From assembly GCA_022340865.1 (NCBI GenBank), contig JAJDNC010000110.1, positions 1-64,000 on the forward strand: a stretch of 64,000 nt of DNA. Reading direction: 5' to 3'. Positions 54,544-64,000 of the stretch are shown here, piece after piece (position 1 is the stretch's first letter; each line of letters opens with the position of its first letter). The notes below the pieces were generated by a model. The model was not told the origin of the DNA. It saw nothing but the letters and a program-made list of their open reading frames with translations, and did not search any database. The DNA is from Gemmatimonadota bacterium (GTDB lineage Bacteria; Gemmatimonadota; Gemmatimonadetes; Longimicrobiales; Gaopeijiaceae). The position numbers and the translations under genes are program-made.

Positions 54544-54942
54544 ATGCAGAAGGGTCAGGTATTCTCCGTCTTCGTGATGCTGCTCCTGCTGGGCTTCGCC
54601 GTCGTGCTCGTCGACGACCGCTGGATGAGGACCGCCATGGCGATCGTGCCGGCCTTGGCGCTCGTCCAGAGGAGCCTCGCGCCCGCCGCCACGGTCGAGC
54701 GGACCCGGCCGAACCAAGGTGAAGACCGCCGCGTCGATGCCCCGGTGCGGGCGCACGTGGAGGAGTTGCTCGGCCACATCCGGGAGTTCTACACGAACGT
54801 CCACATGATGGGGCACGGCGAGCTCTCTCCGGAGGAGGCCAAGGGGTGGACGGCGCAGCTCGAGCGCGAGCTGAACAGCCTCCTGGCGCGCATCATGGAC
54901 AGCGCCGGTGCCGTGCGGTCCGCCGGCCAGCAGAGCCAGTAG
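54544..54942 (+). CDS. small membrane protein with helical soluble tail
   Basis: A 132-residue protein. Two hydrophobic stretches (FSVFVMLLLLGFAVVLV and MRTAMAIVPALALV, residues 7-45) form a membrane hairpin. The last 90 residues are amphipathic helix, with a PVRAHVEELLGHIREFYTNV segment and the conserved-looking GELSPEEAKGW. No family is recognised. ATG 54544 is chosen because the first hydrophobic run follows at once. It stands alone between kbl and the convergent GH47 gene. Confidence 0.65.
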   Translation: MQKGQVFSVFVMLLLLGFAVVLVDDRWMRTAMAIVPALALVQRSLAPAATVERTRPNQGEDRRVDAPVRAHVEELLGHIREFYTNVHMMGHGELSPEEAKGWTAQLERELNSLLARIMDSAGAVRSAGQQSQ

Positions 54943-55004
54943 AACGAGGGGCTGAACGTCGGGACCCGAACCTCGGCCTCGCCGAGGCGGTCTTCCCGCC
55001 GTCC

Positions 55005-56417
55005 TCACCCCGTCGTCTTCCGCGGCACCGGATGCAGCGGATGCGCCTCCGTGTTGAAGATCACGTGGTCGAAGTCCAGCGCCGACGGGTCGGCGAGCAG
55101 GTAGGCGTACTTGAGGGTCTCCGCCAGGAAGAACGACTCCATGCGGTCGCTCTTCGCGTCGGTACGGACGTCCTTCAGATCGGCGAAGCCGTTCGCCACC
55201 TGCGTGGCCGTCACGATCCGGTGGAAGATGTCCTCCCCCATGTCCCTCCAGCGCTCGTCCCCAGTGAGGGTGTAGAGGTAGTACGCCGACTCGAGGGACT
55301 CGGGGCGCAGCGGGTAGCCCGGTGAAGTGATCTTCATCGTCGTGTAGTCGAAGGACTCGGGCTCCACCCCGAAGGTGGTCCACATCAGGTACTCCGAGTC
55401 CATCAGCCGTTCCGCCCGCGGCAGATCGCCCCCGAGCGCCAGGACCGCCGGCAGGTACGCCTGCAGGGCGCCCGAGGTAGTGCCCGTGCGCTTGCCGGTG
55501 TTCATGTCCACTCGACCGTACCAGAGGTGCCCGTTCACGGTGTCCGCCACGTACTCGTTCATGGCGTCGCGGCTGGTCTCCCACATGTGCTGGAAGTCGG
55601 TGTCGTCGAAGAGCAGCCACGACTTGAGCAGGTACTCGTAGTACGAGTCGATTCCCCCGCCCACGTGGCTGTTGGTGTTCACCCAGTGCCCGTCGTTGAC
55701 GTCGATGACGCTGCCCACCAGCCCGAGGGGGCTGCGCCGATCATAGAGCTGGGTGACGGCCTTCTTCACTGCGACCATGTATTTCGGGTTCCCGGTGAGC
55801 CTCGACAGCGTTCCGAACTCCAGGGTGAGCGTGCCGATCTCGGCCGGGTTGCTCAGCGAGTCCCCTGGCGCCCCCGTGACGAGGTTCACGTACCGGTAGG
55901 GCATGCCGGTCTTCGACTTGAACGCGGGGAGCAGGCGGTTGCCCAGGTCGGTGGCCAGGGTCAGCCATCGCGGGTCGCCGTTCAACTGGTACGCCGACAG
56001 GAGCCCCCCTAGAAGACGGATCGTGACCTCGAAGACCTGCACGTCCATGTCGTGGTCGAAGGACAGATGGTCGAGGATCAACGCCTTCGCCGAATCCGCC
56101 TGCTGGGTCAGGCCCATGAGCACCATGGTGTCGTAGCCGTCCAGGGGGGTCATGAGCAGCGGAGACGAGTACCAGTCGCTGTACCCGCCACTGAGGGGCT
56201 TCAGTGTGTCGTGTCCCCAGGCATACTCCACGTATCCTTCCCAGGCGTGCATGAACGCCGCCTTCACCTCGCCGGCGAAGGCGGAGTCCGTCGTCAGGCC
56301 AGGTGCGGCGTGCACGGGACGGATGGCCGGCGCCGCGGACTGTCCGGTCTCGGCCGGGCGGCCGCAGGCGACGAGGAGAGTGAGCAGAACGACGTGGAAG
56401 ACGAGGCGGCGTCTCAT
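55005..56417 (-). CDS. GH47 alpha-1,2-mannosidase-like lipoprotein
   Basis: A 470-residue glycoside hydrolase of family 47. The first 18 residues end in the lipobox LLVAC, so it is probably lipid-anchored. Family hallmarks occur in order: AFMHAWEGYVEYAWGHDTLKP, the acid DTMVLMGL, GGGIDSYYEYLLKSWLLF with a catalytic acid region, SPGYPLRPESLESAYYLY, FFLAETLKYAYLL and FNTEAHPL, whose Thr normally binds the calcium. These enzymes trim alpha-1,2-mannose in eukaryotic N-glycans; bacterial members are few. Function here may be to eat mannose-rich glycans. ATG at 56415-56417. Confidence 0.9.
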   Translation of the reverse strand: MRRRLVFHVVLLTLLVACGRPAETGQSAAPAIRPVHAAPGLTTDSAFAGEVKAAFMHAWEGYVEYAWGHDTLKPLSGGYSDWYSSPLLMTPLDGYDTMVLMGLTQQADSAKALILDHLSFDHDMDVQVFEVTIRLLGGLLSAYQLNGDPRWLTLATDLGNRLLPAFKSKTGMPYRYVNLVTGAPGDSLSNPAEIGTLTLEFGTLSRLTGNPKYMVAVKKAVTQLYDRRSPLGLVGSVIDVNDGHWVNTNSHVGGGIDSYYEYLLKSWLLFDDTDFQHMWETSRDAMNEYVADTVNGHLWYGRVDMNTGKRTGTTSGALQAYLPAVLALGGDLPRAERLMDSEYLMWTTFGVEPESFDYTTMKITSPGYPLRPESLESAYYLYTLTGDERWRDMGEDIFHRIVTATQVANGFADLKDVRTDAKSDRMESFFLAETLKYAYLLADPSALDFDHVIFNTEAHPLHPVPRKTTG

Positions 56418-56617
56418 GAGCTGGTATCCATCCCGATGGACGAGAGCTGAGGATCCAGAGGTTGGCGTGGCGTTCACCAGAATGGCTCGGGGCGGGGGCT
56501 CCTGCAATCCGGTCGCGCTTCCGCCCCCCTCGTGACGGGGCATCGCCACCGCACCTGGTGTTGCCTCGGCTCGAGGCCCGAAGGCAGCTTGGTGCATTCA
56601 CCAGCACGGAGCGCCAG

Positions 56618-57745
56618 GTGAGCGACAACGCCACTCTCCTCCTCATGACGCCGGGTCCCACCCGGATTCCGGAACGCGTCCTGCACGCGGGCACCCGACC
56701 GCTCCACCATCGCACCCCGGAGTTCTCCGACGCGCTGGCCGAGACGCTGGATCGGCTCCGGCCCCTGTACGGGACGGTCGACGCGGATATTCTGCCGATA
56801 CACGGTACGGGCCGGGCCGGCCTCGAGGCCGCGGTGGTGAACGTCTTCGACCCCGGCGACACGGTGGTGGCGTGCTGCAACGGCAAGTTCGGGGCGATGT
56901 GGGCGGACCTCGCAGAGATCTACGGCCTGCGGGTGATACGGGTGTGCACCGACTGGGAGCGCACCGTGGACCCTGCCGAGGTGGCCACTGCGCTGGAGGG
57001 ACACCCGGAGGCGCGCGCGGTCAGCGTCGTGCACTCGGAGACGAGCACGGGCGCCCTGAACCCGGTGTCCCGGGTGGCGGAGGTCGCCCGTGCCCGTGGG
57101 GCGTTGGTCCTGGTGGATGCGGTCAGCTCGCTCGGCGGCACTCCGTTCCGCTTCGACGCATGGGGTGTGGACGTCGCGGTCACGAGCTCCCAGAAGTGCC
57201 TGATGTCCAGCCCCGGCCTGGCGTTCGTGGCGCTCTCCGCGGCGGCCCGGGCGGCCGTGCACCGCGGGAGTCTGCCCAGGGCGTACCTCGATCTACGGAG
57301 CGTCCTCGCGTCCCTCGCGGGTGAGCGCCCCGAGACCCCGGGGACGGCTCCTGTCATGGTGGTCCTGCAGGTGCGGGAGGCGCTGCGCATGATCGACGAG
57401 GAAGGGCCGGGGGTGGTCTTCGCCCGTCACCGGGACATGGCGGCGCACGTGCGCGGGTGGGCCGCCACGCGGGGTCTCGGGCTCGCGGGGAGCGGCATCC
57501 TGGAGCGTTCACCCACCCTCACGGCCCTGCTCCTTCCCGACGGCGTCGATGCCGCCGCGGTCCGCGTGGCGATGCGGAACAGGGGCATCGACATCGCCAC
57601 CGGACGGGGCACGCATCGGACCTCCGCGGTGCGCATCGGCCACCTGGGTGACATCCGGGTGGCCGACGTCGAGCGTACCCTGGCGACTCTGGACGAGGTC
57701 CTGCGGAGCGACGACCTTTGTCGGGCAACTCCCCACGGTGCATAA
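56618..57745 (+). CDS. class V aminotransferase, serine/alanine-glyoxylate type
   Basis: A 375-residue PLP enzyme of the AGXT/serine-pyruvate group. The N-terminal MTPGPTRIPERVL binds substrate carboxylate, LVDAVSSLGGTPF holds the PLP aspartate and VTSSQKCLMSSPGLAF has the Schiff-base lysine. It probably transfers amino groups from serine or alanine to glyoxylate or pyruvate, which would link with glycine made by tdh-kbl; that is inference. The start is GTG at 56618 with GGAG ten bases before it. It is divergent from the GH47 gene. Confidence 0.88.
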   Translation: MSDNATLLLMTPGPTRIPERVLHAGTRPLHHRTPEFSDALAETLDRLRPLYGTVDADILPIHGTGRAGLEAAVVNVFDPGDTVVACCNGKFGAMWADLAEIYGLRVIRVCTDWERTVDPAEVATALEGHPEARAVSVVHSETSTGALNPVSRVAEVARARGALVLVDAVSSLGGTPFRFDAWGVDVAVTSSQKCLMSSPGLAFVALSAAARAAVHRGSLPRAYLDLRSVLASLAGERPETPGTAPVMVVLQVREALRMIDEEGPGVVFARHRDMAAHVRGWAATRGLGLAGSGILERSPTLTALLLPDGVDAAAVRVAMRNRGIDIATGRGTHRTSAVRIGHLGDIRVADVERTLATLDEVLRSDDLCRATPHGA

Positions 57746-57878
57746 GGCATTCTCCCCCATGGCATTTCGGAGACCACCCTCTTTCTGCCCCTTGCGCCGG
57801 AACGGTATGTACACGAGCCTGGGCCGGTGCGTCCGGTTCCCAGATCCTGTCCCTTCGCACCGGCCGGGTTGACACGCC

Positions 57879-59558
57879 ATGAGCACAGCCGTTCAGGGCC
57901 TCGCGGGCCTCGACGCCGAGACCCTGGAAATGACCCTCGAAGCCATCCGCGAGTTCTCGGACCAGAGCCTACCGCTGGACCGCCTCCTGGAGCTCGATCG
58001 TACCCACGAATTCCCGGAGGAGACGGTCCGGGCCATGTGCTCGGAGCTGGGCGTCCAGCTCCTCTTCATCCCGGAGGCGTACGGGGGGATGGGCGGAGGC
58101 GCCTTCGACGTGTACCGCGTCTGCGAGCTCATGGCGGGGATCGACCTCGCGGTGGCCACCGGTGTCCTCGCCACGTTCCTGGGGAGCGACCCCATCGTAT
58201 TCGGCGGCACCGAGGAGCAGAAGGCGCGCTGGCTCGGCCGCATCGCCGAGGAGGGGCTCCTCATGGCCTACGGAGCCACCGAGCCCGAGGCCGGGAGCGA
58301 CCTGGGGGCCCTCCGTACCACCGCGACCCCGGTGGTGGAGGACGGCGTCGTCACCGGGTACCGGATCAACGGCGCCAAGATGTGGATCAGCAACGGGGGG
58401 TACGCCGATCTGTACTCGGTGCTCGCGCTGGCCCCCGGGGGCCCCACCTGGTTCGTCATGGAGAAGGGCGCCGAGGGCTTCGCCCCCGGGAAGCCCGAGG
58501 ACAAGCACGGCATCCGCGCCAGCAACACCGCAGCGCTCTCGTTCGAGGACGTCCACTTCCCCGTGGAGAGCCTGGTGGGCGGCGTCGAGGGCCAGGGGCT
58601 CGTGCAGGCCCAGCTCGTCTTCGGGTACACGCGCCTCATGGTGGCCGCCTTCGGTCTGGGGGCCGGGTGGGCGGCGCTGGAGCGAGCGCTCCGGTACTCC
58701 ACCACGCGCATCCAGGGCGGTGCGCCGCTGTCGCAGAAGCAGGGCTACACCCACAAGCTCATCGTTCCCCACGCGTGCCGCCTGGAGGCGGGGCGGGCCT
58801 TCATCGAGGAGACCGCGACGCGCATCGACTCCGGCGAGGGCACGCTGAACACCGAGGGGGCCATCGCCAAGTACCTCGCCACCGAGGCGGGGAACGGCGC
58901 CGCCGACGCCGCGATCCAGGCCCACGGCGGCTACGGGTACGTGCGCGAGTACGTCGTGGAGAAGATCCGACGGGACGTGCGCATCACCACCATCTACGAG
59001 GGCACCTCCGAGATCATGGAGATGACCATCGCCCGGGACCGCTGGCAGACGCACCTGAAGACCCGCGGCCGTCACTACCACGACGAGGCCGCGGCGCTGG
59101 AAGCGCTCCACGCCAAGAGCCCCCGGGTCGGCGCGGAGACGGCGGCGCGGGTCGCGCATGCCCTCGCCGAGCTGATGGAGCGGGCCAGGGCACAGCGCCT
59201 CACCCGGCATCAGCACGTGCTCTTCCGCCTGGGTGAGCTCATCGCCTGGGCGGAGGGCGCCGGAGCCTTCGCCCGCCGGGCGGCCGCCGCGCTGGACGGA
59301 AGGCTCGCGGAGAAGTCGGATCGCCGCATGGACCCGGAGACGCTGGCGTCCATGAGCCGGGTCTACGCCAGGGATGCCGCCGCACGGATGGCGTCCGAGG
59401 GCGTGCGCTGGGCGGTGGGCGCCGGCGGCGTCGCCCCAGCGGAGCGGGCCGCCTTCCAGACGGCCCTGGACCTGGACGGGCTGTTGGCCGCCCAGGAGGG
59501 GCTGGTGGACGACATGGACAAGGTTGCCGAGGCGCTGTACGCCGCGGTGGAGGCATGA
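57879..59558 (+). CDS. acyl-CoA dehydrogenase, long form
   Basis: A 559-residue FAD enzyme. The central FAD-binding region reads [17 protein letters not shown] then [12 protein letters not shown], and the catalytic base is in [11 protein letters not shown] near residue 378. The C-terminal 170 residues form an extra helical domain like that of the long ACADs (VLCAD/FadE5 type), not the 380-residue soluble dimers. Substrates could be long acyl-CoA or an acyl chain on a carrier protein. ATG 57879 has weak upstream sequence. The stop overlaps the megasynthase start by four bases (ATGA), so the two are expressed together. Confidence 0.88.
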   Translation: MSTAVQGLAGLDAETLEMTLEAIREFSDQSLPLDRLLELDRTHEFPEETVRAMCSELGVQLLFIPEAYGGMGGGAFDVYRVCELMAGIDLAVATGVLATFLGSDPIVFGGTEEQKARWLGRIAEEGLLMAYGATEPEAGSDLGALRTTATPVVEDGVVTGYRINGAKMWISNGGYADLYSVLALAPGGPTWFVMEKGAEGFAPGKPEDKHGIRASNTAALSFEDVHFPVESLVGGVEGQGLVQAQLVFGYTRLMVAAFGLGAGWAALERALRYSTTRIQGGAPLSQKQGYTHKLIVPHACRLEAGRAFIEETATRIDSGEGTLNTEGAIAKYLATEAGNGAADAAIQAHGGYGYVREYVVEKIRRDVRITTIYEGTSEIMEMTIARDRWQTHLKTRGRHYHDEAAALEALHAKSPRVGAETAARVAHALAELMERARAQRLTRHQHVLFRLGELIAWAEGAGAFARRAAAALDGRLAEKSDRRMDPETLASMSRVYARDAAARMASEGVRWAVGAGGVAPAERAAFQTALDLDGLLAAQEGLVDDMDKVAEALYAAVEA

Positions 59559-62500
59559 GCATGGAGCGCGAGCGCGCAGTCGCCGTCGTCGGAGTGGGTG
59601 CCATCTTGCCCGACGCTCCCGACGTTCCCGCCTTCTGGGCGAACCTCTCCGGGGGGCGCTACTGCATCAGCGACGTCACGGACCGCTGGGACGCCGGGCT
59701 GTACTACGACCCGGACCCCAAGGCTCCGGACAAGACGTACACGAAGATCGGCGGCTGGGTGCGCGAGTACGAGTGGAACCCCATGGCGTGGCGCATGCCC
59801 ATCCCACCCAAGGTAGGGGACATGATGGATCCCGCCCAGAAATGGGCGGTGGCGGCGAGCCGGCAGGCCCTCATGGACTACGGCTACCCCGGGCGGCCCC
59901 TGGACCCCGAGCGCGTCGCGGTCATCGTGGGCAACGCCCTTGGCGGCGACTTCCACCTCCTCTCCGCGGCGCGGATCCTCTTCCCGGAGGTCGGCGACGA
60001 GCTGAGGAAGGCGCCCAGCTTCCAGGCGCTCCCCGCCGAGGTTCGCCAGGCGGTCATGGAGGAGCTGGTGGCCGGCGTGCGAGGCCGCATCCCGGACATC
60101 ACCGAGGACACCATGCCCGGCGAGCTGGGCAACATCGTAGCCGGCCGGGTGGCGGCGCTCTACGACTTCAAGGGTCCCAACTACATCACCGACGCCGCGT
60201 GCGCCTCGGCCATGGCGGGGATGTCCGCTGCGGTGGAGGGGCTCATCCAGGGAGACTACGACGCCGTTCTCACCGGTGGCATCGATGCCAACATGAGCGC
60301 GTCGACGTTCGTGAAGTTCTGCAAGATCGGCGCGCTCTCCGCCACGGGAAGCCGTCCCTACGCCGAGGGCGCCGACGGCTTCGTCATGGGCGAGGGCGCG
60401 GCGGTCCTCCTGCTCAAGCGCCTGGCCGATGCCGAGCGCGACGGCGACAAGGTGTACGCCGTCATCCTGGGCGTGGGCGCCTCCAGCGACGGCAAGGGGA
60501 AGGGAATCACCGCGCCCAACCCCGCCGGCCAGCGCTTCGCCGTGGTGCGGGCGTGGGAGAAGGCGGGCGTGGCACCGGCTCCGGGCGACATGGTGGAGGG
60601 CCACGGCACCTCCACCAAGGTGGGGGACGTCGTCGAGGTGGAGACCATGCAGTCGGCCTTCGCAGGCCAGGGACTTCCTGTGGGCTCCGTGGCTCTGGGG
60701 TCCGTGAAGTCGAACATCGGCCACCTGAAGGGTGGCGCCGGTGCCGCCGGGGTGCTCAAGGCGACCCTGGCCCTCCACCACAAGGCGCTCCCCCCCACGG
60801 TGAACTTCCGGGCGCCGAACCCCGCCATCGACTTCACCACCTCGCCCTTCCGCGTCAACACCGAGATGCGGACCTGGGAGAAGCATGGCTCCAACGGCGA
60901 CGCCGTCCGGCGGGCCGGTGTGAGCGCATTCGGATTCGGCGGCACCAACTTCCACATGGTACTGGAGGAATACATACCCGGCCGCCACCGGCCTCGGCGC
61001 GCCCAGATCCCCGGAGCGGATATGATGCCGACGCCGGAGCCGGTCGGTGGGAGCGGGACAGGCCTGAGCGGGGTCTCGTCGTCCACGGGGTCCGCCGAGG
61101 CCGTGAAGGCGCCCTTGCGCGGGGCCCTGGTCGTGGGCGGTGGAACCGAGGCCGAGGTGGCCGCGCGGCTGCGCGAGGTCGCGGCCCGCGCCGGTGCCGG
61201 AGACGCTCACGGGCCGACTCCTCCGCGGAAGCGGGAGCTGGCGGCCGAGGTACGGGTGGCCATCGACTACGGTGACGCCGCGGAGTTGGCCGACCTGGCG
61301 GGGAAGGCGGTGACGGCGCTGGAGAGCGGCGAGGAGGGTCGCTGGAGGGCGCTGCGCAACAAGGGCGTCTTCCTGGGTCGCGGGCAGCCGGGGAAGGTGG
61401 CCTTCCTGTTCACGGGGCAGGGCTCGCAGTACGTGGGCATGCTCGAGGAGCTGCGCTCCCGGGAGCCCATCGTGGCGGCGACCTTCGATGAGGCGGACGC
61501 GGTCATGACGCCCCTTCTGGGAGGCCCGCTGAGCGAGCGCATCTTCGTGGACGGCAACGACGCCGAGGCGGTGCGCCGGGCCGAGGAGGGGCTGAGCCAG
61601 ACCGCCATCACCCAGCCCGCCGTACTGGCCGTGGACATGGCCCTGGCACGCCTCTACGCGGCGTACGGCATCACGCCGGACCTGGTCATGGGGCACTCGC
61701 TGGGCGAGTACGGGGCCCTGGTGGCGGCGGACGCCATGGATTTCGGTGACGCCCTCACGGCTGTAGCGGCGCGAGGCGACGCCATGACCCGCCTGGCCAT
61801 GGACGACAAGGGCCTCATGGCGGCGGTCTTCGGACCCCTGGAGGACGTCACGGCCGTCGTGGACTCGGTGGAGGGCTACGTGGTCGTGGCCAACGTGAAC
61901 AGCACGAAGGAGTGCGTCATCGGCGGCGCCACCGACGCGGTGGGTCGCGCCATGGACGCGCTCCAGGCCGCCGGATACCGGGTGGCGCAGCTGCCGGTGA
62001 GCCACGCGTTCCACACGCGCATCGTGGCTCCGGCGGCGGACGTCCTCCGCCAGGTCCTGAGCTCGATGAGGCTGCGGGCTCCGCGCATTCCCGTGGTGGC
62101 CAACGTGGACGCGTCGTTCTATCCCACCGGCCCGGACGCGGCGGCGAGCATCGTCGACATCCTCGGCCGGCAGATCGGCTCGGCGGTGCAGTTCGTGAAG
62201 GGCCTCGAGGCCCTCTACGACGCCGGCACCCGGGTGTTCGTGGAGATGGGCCCGAAGCGAGCCCTGTACGGCATGGCCGAGGATGTGGTGGGGGGACGGG
62301 AGGGCGTCACCACGATCTTCACCAACCATCCCCGCACCGGGGACATAGTGAGCGTGAACCGGGCGCTGTGTGCGTTCTACTCGCTGGGGTTGGGGACCGG
62401 GGTGGAGGAGACGACGACCATGGCGCCGGAGGCGCGGCGCGAGGAGATCCCCGCTCCCGCGGCTCCGCTGCCTTTCGCGAGACCCGCGGCGCAGACCCCT

Positions 62501-64000
62501 GCGGCCCCGACGGCGGGAGCCCCCGCCGCTCCGGTGTCCCCTCCATCCGGGGCGATGGGCGCGGGACCGTCCGCGGCCCCGGAGGACCGGTACGTCACGC
62601 TGGGGCGCATGTTCGCAGACTTCCTGGACCGCTCCTTCCAGACATGGACGGGTGGTGAAGCCCGGGAGGCGGAGCCGGTGCGCATCGGCATCACCGGTGC
62701 CGCCCTGGGACTCCCCGGGGGGAAGAAGGTGTTCGACGAGGACAACGTCGCGAGCATCCTGCGCGGGGACCAGTACATCGCGTCCGTGCCTCAGGAGCTG
62801 CGCGGCGCACAGTTGGATCGGCACATCACGCGCCTGGTGAAGGGGTCCAACGGGGAGGCGCGCTTCGAGACCATCGGCGACCCCCAAGAGGTCATCAAGC
62901 TCGCCGGACGGGCGGGTACGCTGGACCTCGCGGACGAGTTCGGCTTCCCCGAGGATCGGGTGGCCGCTCTGGACTGGGTCTCCCGCCTCGCCATCGCCGC
63001 CGGCATCGACGCTCTGCGGGATGCGGGGATCCCCCTGGTGCGACGGTACAAGACGACGAGCACGGGCTCCAAGCTGCCGGTGGGGTGGGCGCTCCCCGAG
63101 GAGATGCGGGACGAAACGGGCATCGTGTTCGGCTCGGCGTTCCCCGGCTACGACCAGTTCGCCCGGGCCGTGAAGGGCTACTACGAGGACCGCGCGCGCC
63201 GGGATCGGTTGGAGGAGCTGGAGCGGCTGCGCAACCGCATGACGGACGACACGGCCCGCGCGGAGGTGGAGGCCAGCATCGAGGCGGTGGAGAAGGAGCT
63301 TCGCGACACCCCCTACAGCTTCGACCGACGCTTCCTGTTCCAGGTCCTCTCCATGGGGCACGCCCAGTTCGCCGAGTACATCGGCGCCCGGGGCCCCAAC
63401 ACGGCCACCAACGCCGCCTGCTCCACCGGGACCCAGGCCATCGCGGTGGCCAACGACTGGATCCGTACGGGACGGTGCCGCCGGGTCATCGTCGTCACCG
63501 CCGACGACATCACCACCGACCACATGTTCCCCTGGTTCGCCTCGGGCTTCCTGGCGTCGGGCTCGGCGGCCACCGACGCGCGCGTGCAGGACGCCGCGCT
63601 CCCCTTCGACCGCCGCCGCCACGGCCTCATCATCGGCATGGGAGGCGCGGCCCTGGTGCTGGAGGACCTCGCTGCCGCCGCCGAGAGGGGCGTGTGGCCC
63701 ATCTGCGAGGTGCTGGGCACCGTGGTGGCCAACAGCGCCTACCACGGGAGCCGCCTGGACGTCGAGCACATCGCCGAGGTCATGGAGCGCCTCGTGACGG
63801 ACGTGGAGCGGCGCTGGGGAATCTCCCGCTACGCGATGGCACCCCAGACTGTCTTCGTATCCCACGAGACGTACACTCCCGCGCGCGGCGGAAGCGCCGG
63901 CGCGGAGGTGCGCGCATTGCGCCGGGTCTTCGGTGCCCACTCGGACGACGTCGTGGTGGCGAACACCAAGGGGTATACCGGCCACCCGATGGGGGTGGCC
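59555..64000 (+). CDS. PUFA-synthase/PKS-like megasynthase, KS-AT-KS (partial)
   Basis: An open frame of 1482 codons without a stop to the window edge. The first ketosynthase starts at residue 8 and is PfaA-like ([19 protein letters not shown]); its active-site cysteine is C216 in [11 protein letters not shown], followed by [11 protein letters not shown] and [10 protein letters not shown]. The acyltransferase has GQGSQYVGM and S715 in [12 protein letters not shown] Pro/Ala-rich linker (about 965-1015) leads to a second ketosynthase, with C1289 in [12 protein letters not shown]. Its His loop reads [11 protein letters not shown] and [11 protein letters not shown], not EAHGTGT/SNIGH. No acyl-carrier domain lies between. 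The product is probably a long-chain or polyunsaturated fatty acid or related polyketide. Confidence 0.85.
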   Translation, partial: MSMERERAVAVVGVGAILPDAPDVPAFWANLSGGRYCISDVTDRWDAGLYYDPDPKAPDKTYTKIGGWVREYEWNPMAWRMPIPPKVGDMMDPAQKWAVAASRQALMDYGYPGRPLDPERVAVIVGNALGGDFHLLSAARILFPEVGDELRKAPSFQALPAEVRQAVMEELVAGVRGRIPDITEDTMPGELGNIVAGRVAALYDFKGPNYITDAACASAMAGMSAAVEGLIQGDYDAVLTGGIDANMSASTFVKFCKIGALSATGSRPYAEGADGFVMGEGAAVLLLKRLADAERDGDKVYAVILGVGASSDGKGKGITAPNPAGQRFAVVRAWEKAGVAPAPGDMVEGHGTSTKVGDVVEVETMQSAFAGQGLPVGSVALGSVKSNIGHLKGGAGAAGVLKATLALHHKALPPTVNFRAPNPAIDFTTSPFRVNTEMRTWEKHGSNGDAVRRAGVSAFGFGGTNFHMVLEEYIPGRHRPRRAQIPGADMMPTPEPVGGSGTGLSGVSSSTGSAEAVKAPLRGALVVGGGTEAEVAARLREVAARAGAGDAHGPTPPRKRELAAEVRVAIDYGDAAELADLAGKAVTALESGEEGRWRALRNKGVFLGRGQPGKVAFLFTGQGSQYVGMLEELRSREPIVAATFDEADAVMTPLLGGPLSERIFVDGNDAEAVRRAEEGLSQTAITQPAVLAVDMALARLYAAYGITPDLVMGHSLGEYGALVAADAMDFGDALTAVAARGDAMTRLAMDDKGLMAAVFGPLEDVTAVVDSVEGYVVVANVNSTKECVIGGATDAVGRAMDALQAAGYRVAQLPVSHAFHTRIVAPAADVLRQVLSSMRLRAPRIPVVANVDASFYPTGPDAAASIVDILGRQIGSAVQFVKGLEALYDAGTRVFVEMGPKRALYGMAEDVVGGREGVTTIFTNHPRTGDIVSVNRALCAFYSLGLGTGVEETTTMAPEARREEIPAPAAPLPFARPAAQTPAAPTAGAPAAPVSPPSGAMGAGPSAAPEDRYVTLGRMFADFLDRSFQTWTGGEAREAEPVRIGITGAALGLPGGKKVFDEDNVASILRGDQYIASVPQELRGAQLDRHITRLVKGSNGEARFETIGDPQEVIKLAGRAGTLDLADEFGFPEDRVAALDWVSRLAIAAGIDALRDAGIPLVRRYKTTSTGSKLPVGWALPEEMRDETGIVFGSAFPGYDQFARAVKGYYEDRARRDRLEELERLRNRMTDDTARAEVEASIEAVEKELRDTPYSFDRRFLFQVLSMGHAQFAEYIGARGPNTATNAACSTGTQAIAVANDWIRTGRCRRVIVVTADDITTDHMFPWFASGFLASGSAATDARVQDAALPFDRRRHGLIIGMGGAALVLEDLAAAAERGVWPICEVLGTVVANSAYHGSRLDVEHIAEVMERLVTDVERRWGISRYAMAPQTVFVSHETYTPARGGSAGAEVRALRRVFGAHSDDVVVANTKGYTGHPMGVA

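Noticed and set aside
59363..63985. Very long open frame (1540 codons) on the minus strand, opposite the megasynthase
   Set aside because: It is the antisense shadow of a high-GC gene; it shows repetitive Arg/His/Gly-rich composition and no recognisable domain, while the plus strand has clear ketosynthase and acyltransferase motifs.

Overview
The window is a very GC-rich, gene-dense stretch of a diderm (Gram-negative-type) bacterial chromosome. Outer-membrane barrels, lipoproteins with lipoboxes, a TonB-type protein, a LolD/MacB-like ABC ATPase and a SPOR-domain protein all indicate an outer membrane. Many genes start at GTG or TTG, and many overlap the previous stop by 1-4 bases (GTGA, ATGA, TGATG). 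The mix of a four-gene M16 peptidase block, an S46 dipeptidyl-peptidase, SDR-type threonine dehydrogenase and giant multihaem cytochromes fits an uncultured Gemmatimonadota-like lineage. That placement is an inference from gene content; no rRNA or tRNA is visible in the window.

Layout. 1-8.6 kb: end of an ABC ATPase, a cysteine-cluster protein, a saccharopine-dehydrogenase-like enzyme, a STAS protein, an iodotyrosine-deiodinase-like flavoprotein, an aspartoacylase-like protein, an SRAP protein, a Ycf46-like AAA ATPase and a PLP aminotransferase. 8.8-16.6 kb: gpmI, a TPR protein and four M16 peptidase genes alternating catalytic and non-catalytic. 16.7-20.7 kb: Nudix hydrolase, ECF sigma factor with zinc-finger anti-sigma, holA and a SPOR protein. 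20.7-30.2 kb: DUF302, pstS, an outer-membrane porin, mutS, a TonB-like lipoprotein, cystathionine beta-synthase, ddl and a rhomboid protease.

30.2-47.1 kb is the most unusual part, an electron-transfer island. It opens with an ArsR-type regulator and a divergent MarR-type regulator that carries a C-terminal four-cysteine cluster. Both lie next to inverted repeats in AT-rich patches. After a 31-residue membrane peptide comes one 1079-residue protein that joins a HybA-like Tat-exported four-cluster ferredoxin, a HybB/NrfD-like quinone-site membrane domain and a 13-haem cytochrome. Further on, after an S46 peptidase and an EF-G paralogue, a tight five-gene operon encodes a b-type membrane cytochrome, a 20-haem c cytochrome, a 19-haem c cytochrome, an outer-membrane beta-barrel and a membrane-anchored FeS/FAD NAD(P)-type oxidoreductase. 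Together these could move electrons between cytoplasm, quinone pool, periplasm and cell surface. The two sets make a candidate porin-cytochrome conduit of a type I do not recognise.

47-64 kb: thioredoxin, a small FmdB zinc ribbon, a TPP riboswitch with terminator and thiC, a small secreted gene broken by a stop, an ArsB/NhaD-type transporter, the threonine-degradation pair tdh-kbl, a GH47 alpha-mannosidase-like lipoprotein, a class V aminotransferase, a long acyl-CoA dehydrogenase and, overlapping it, the start of a PUFA-synthase-like KS-AT-KS megasynthase that runs off the right edge.
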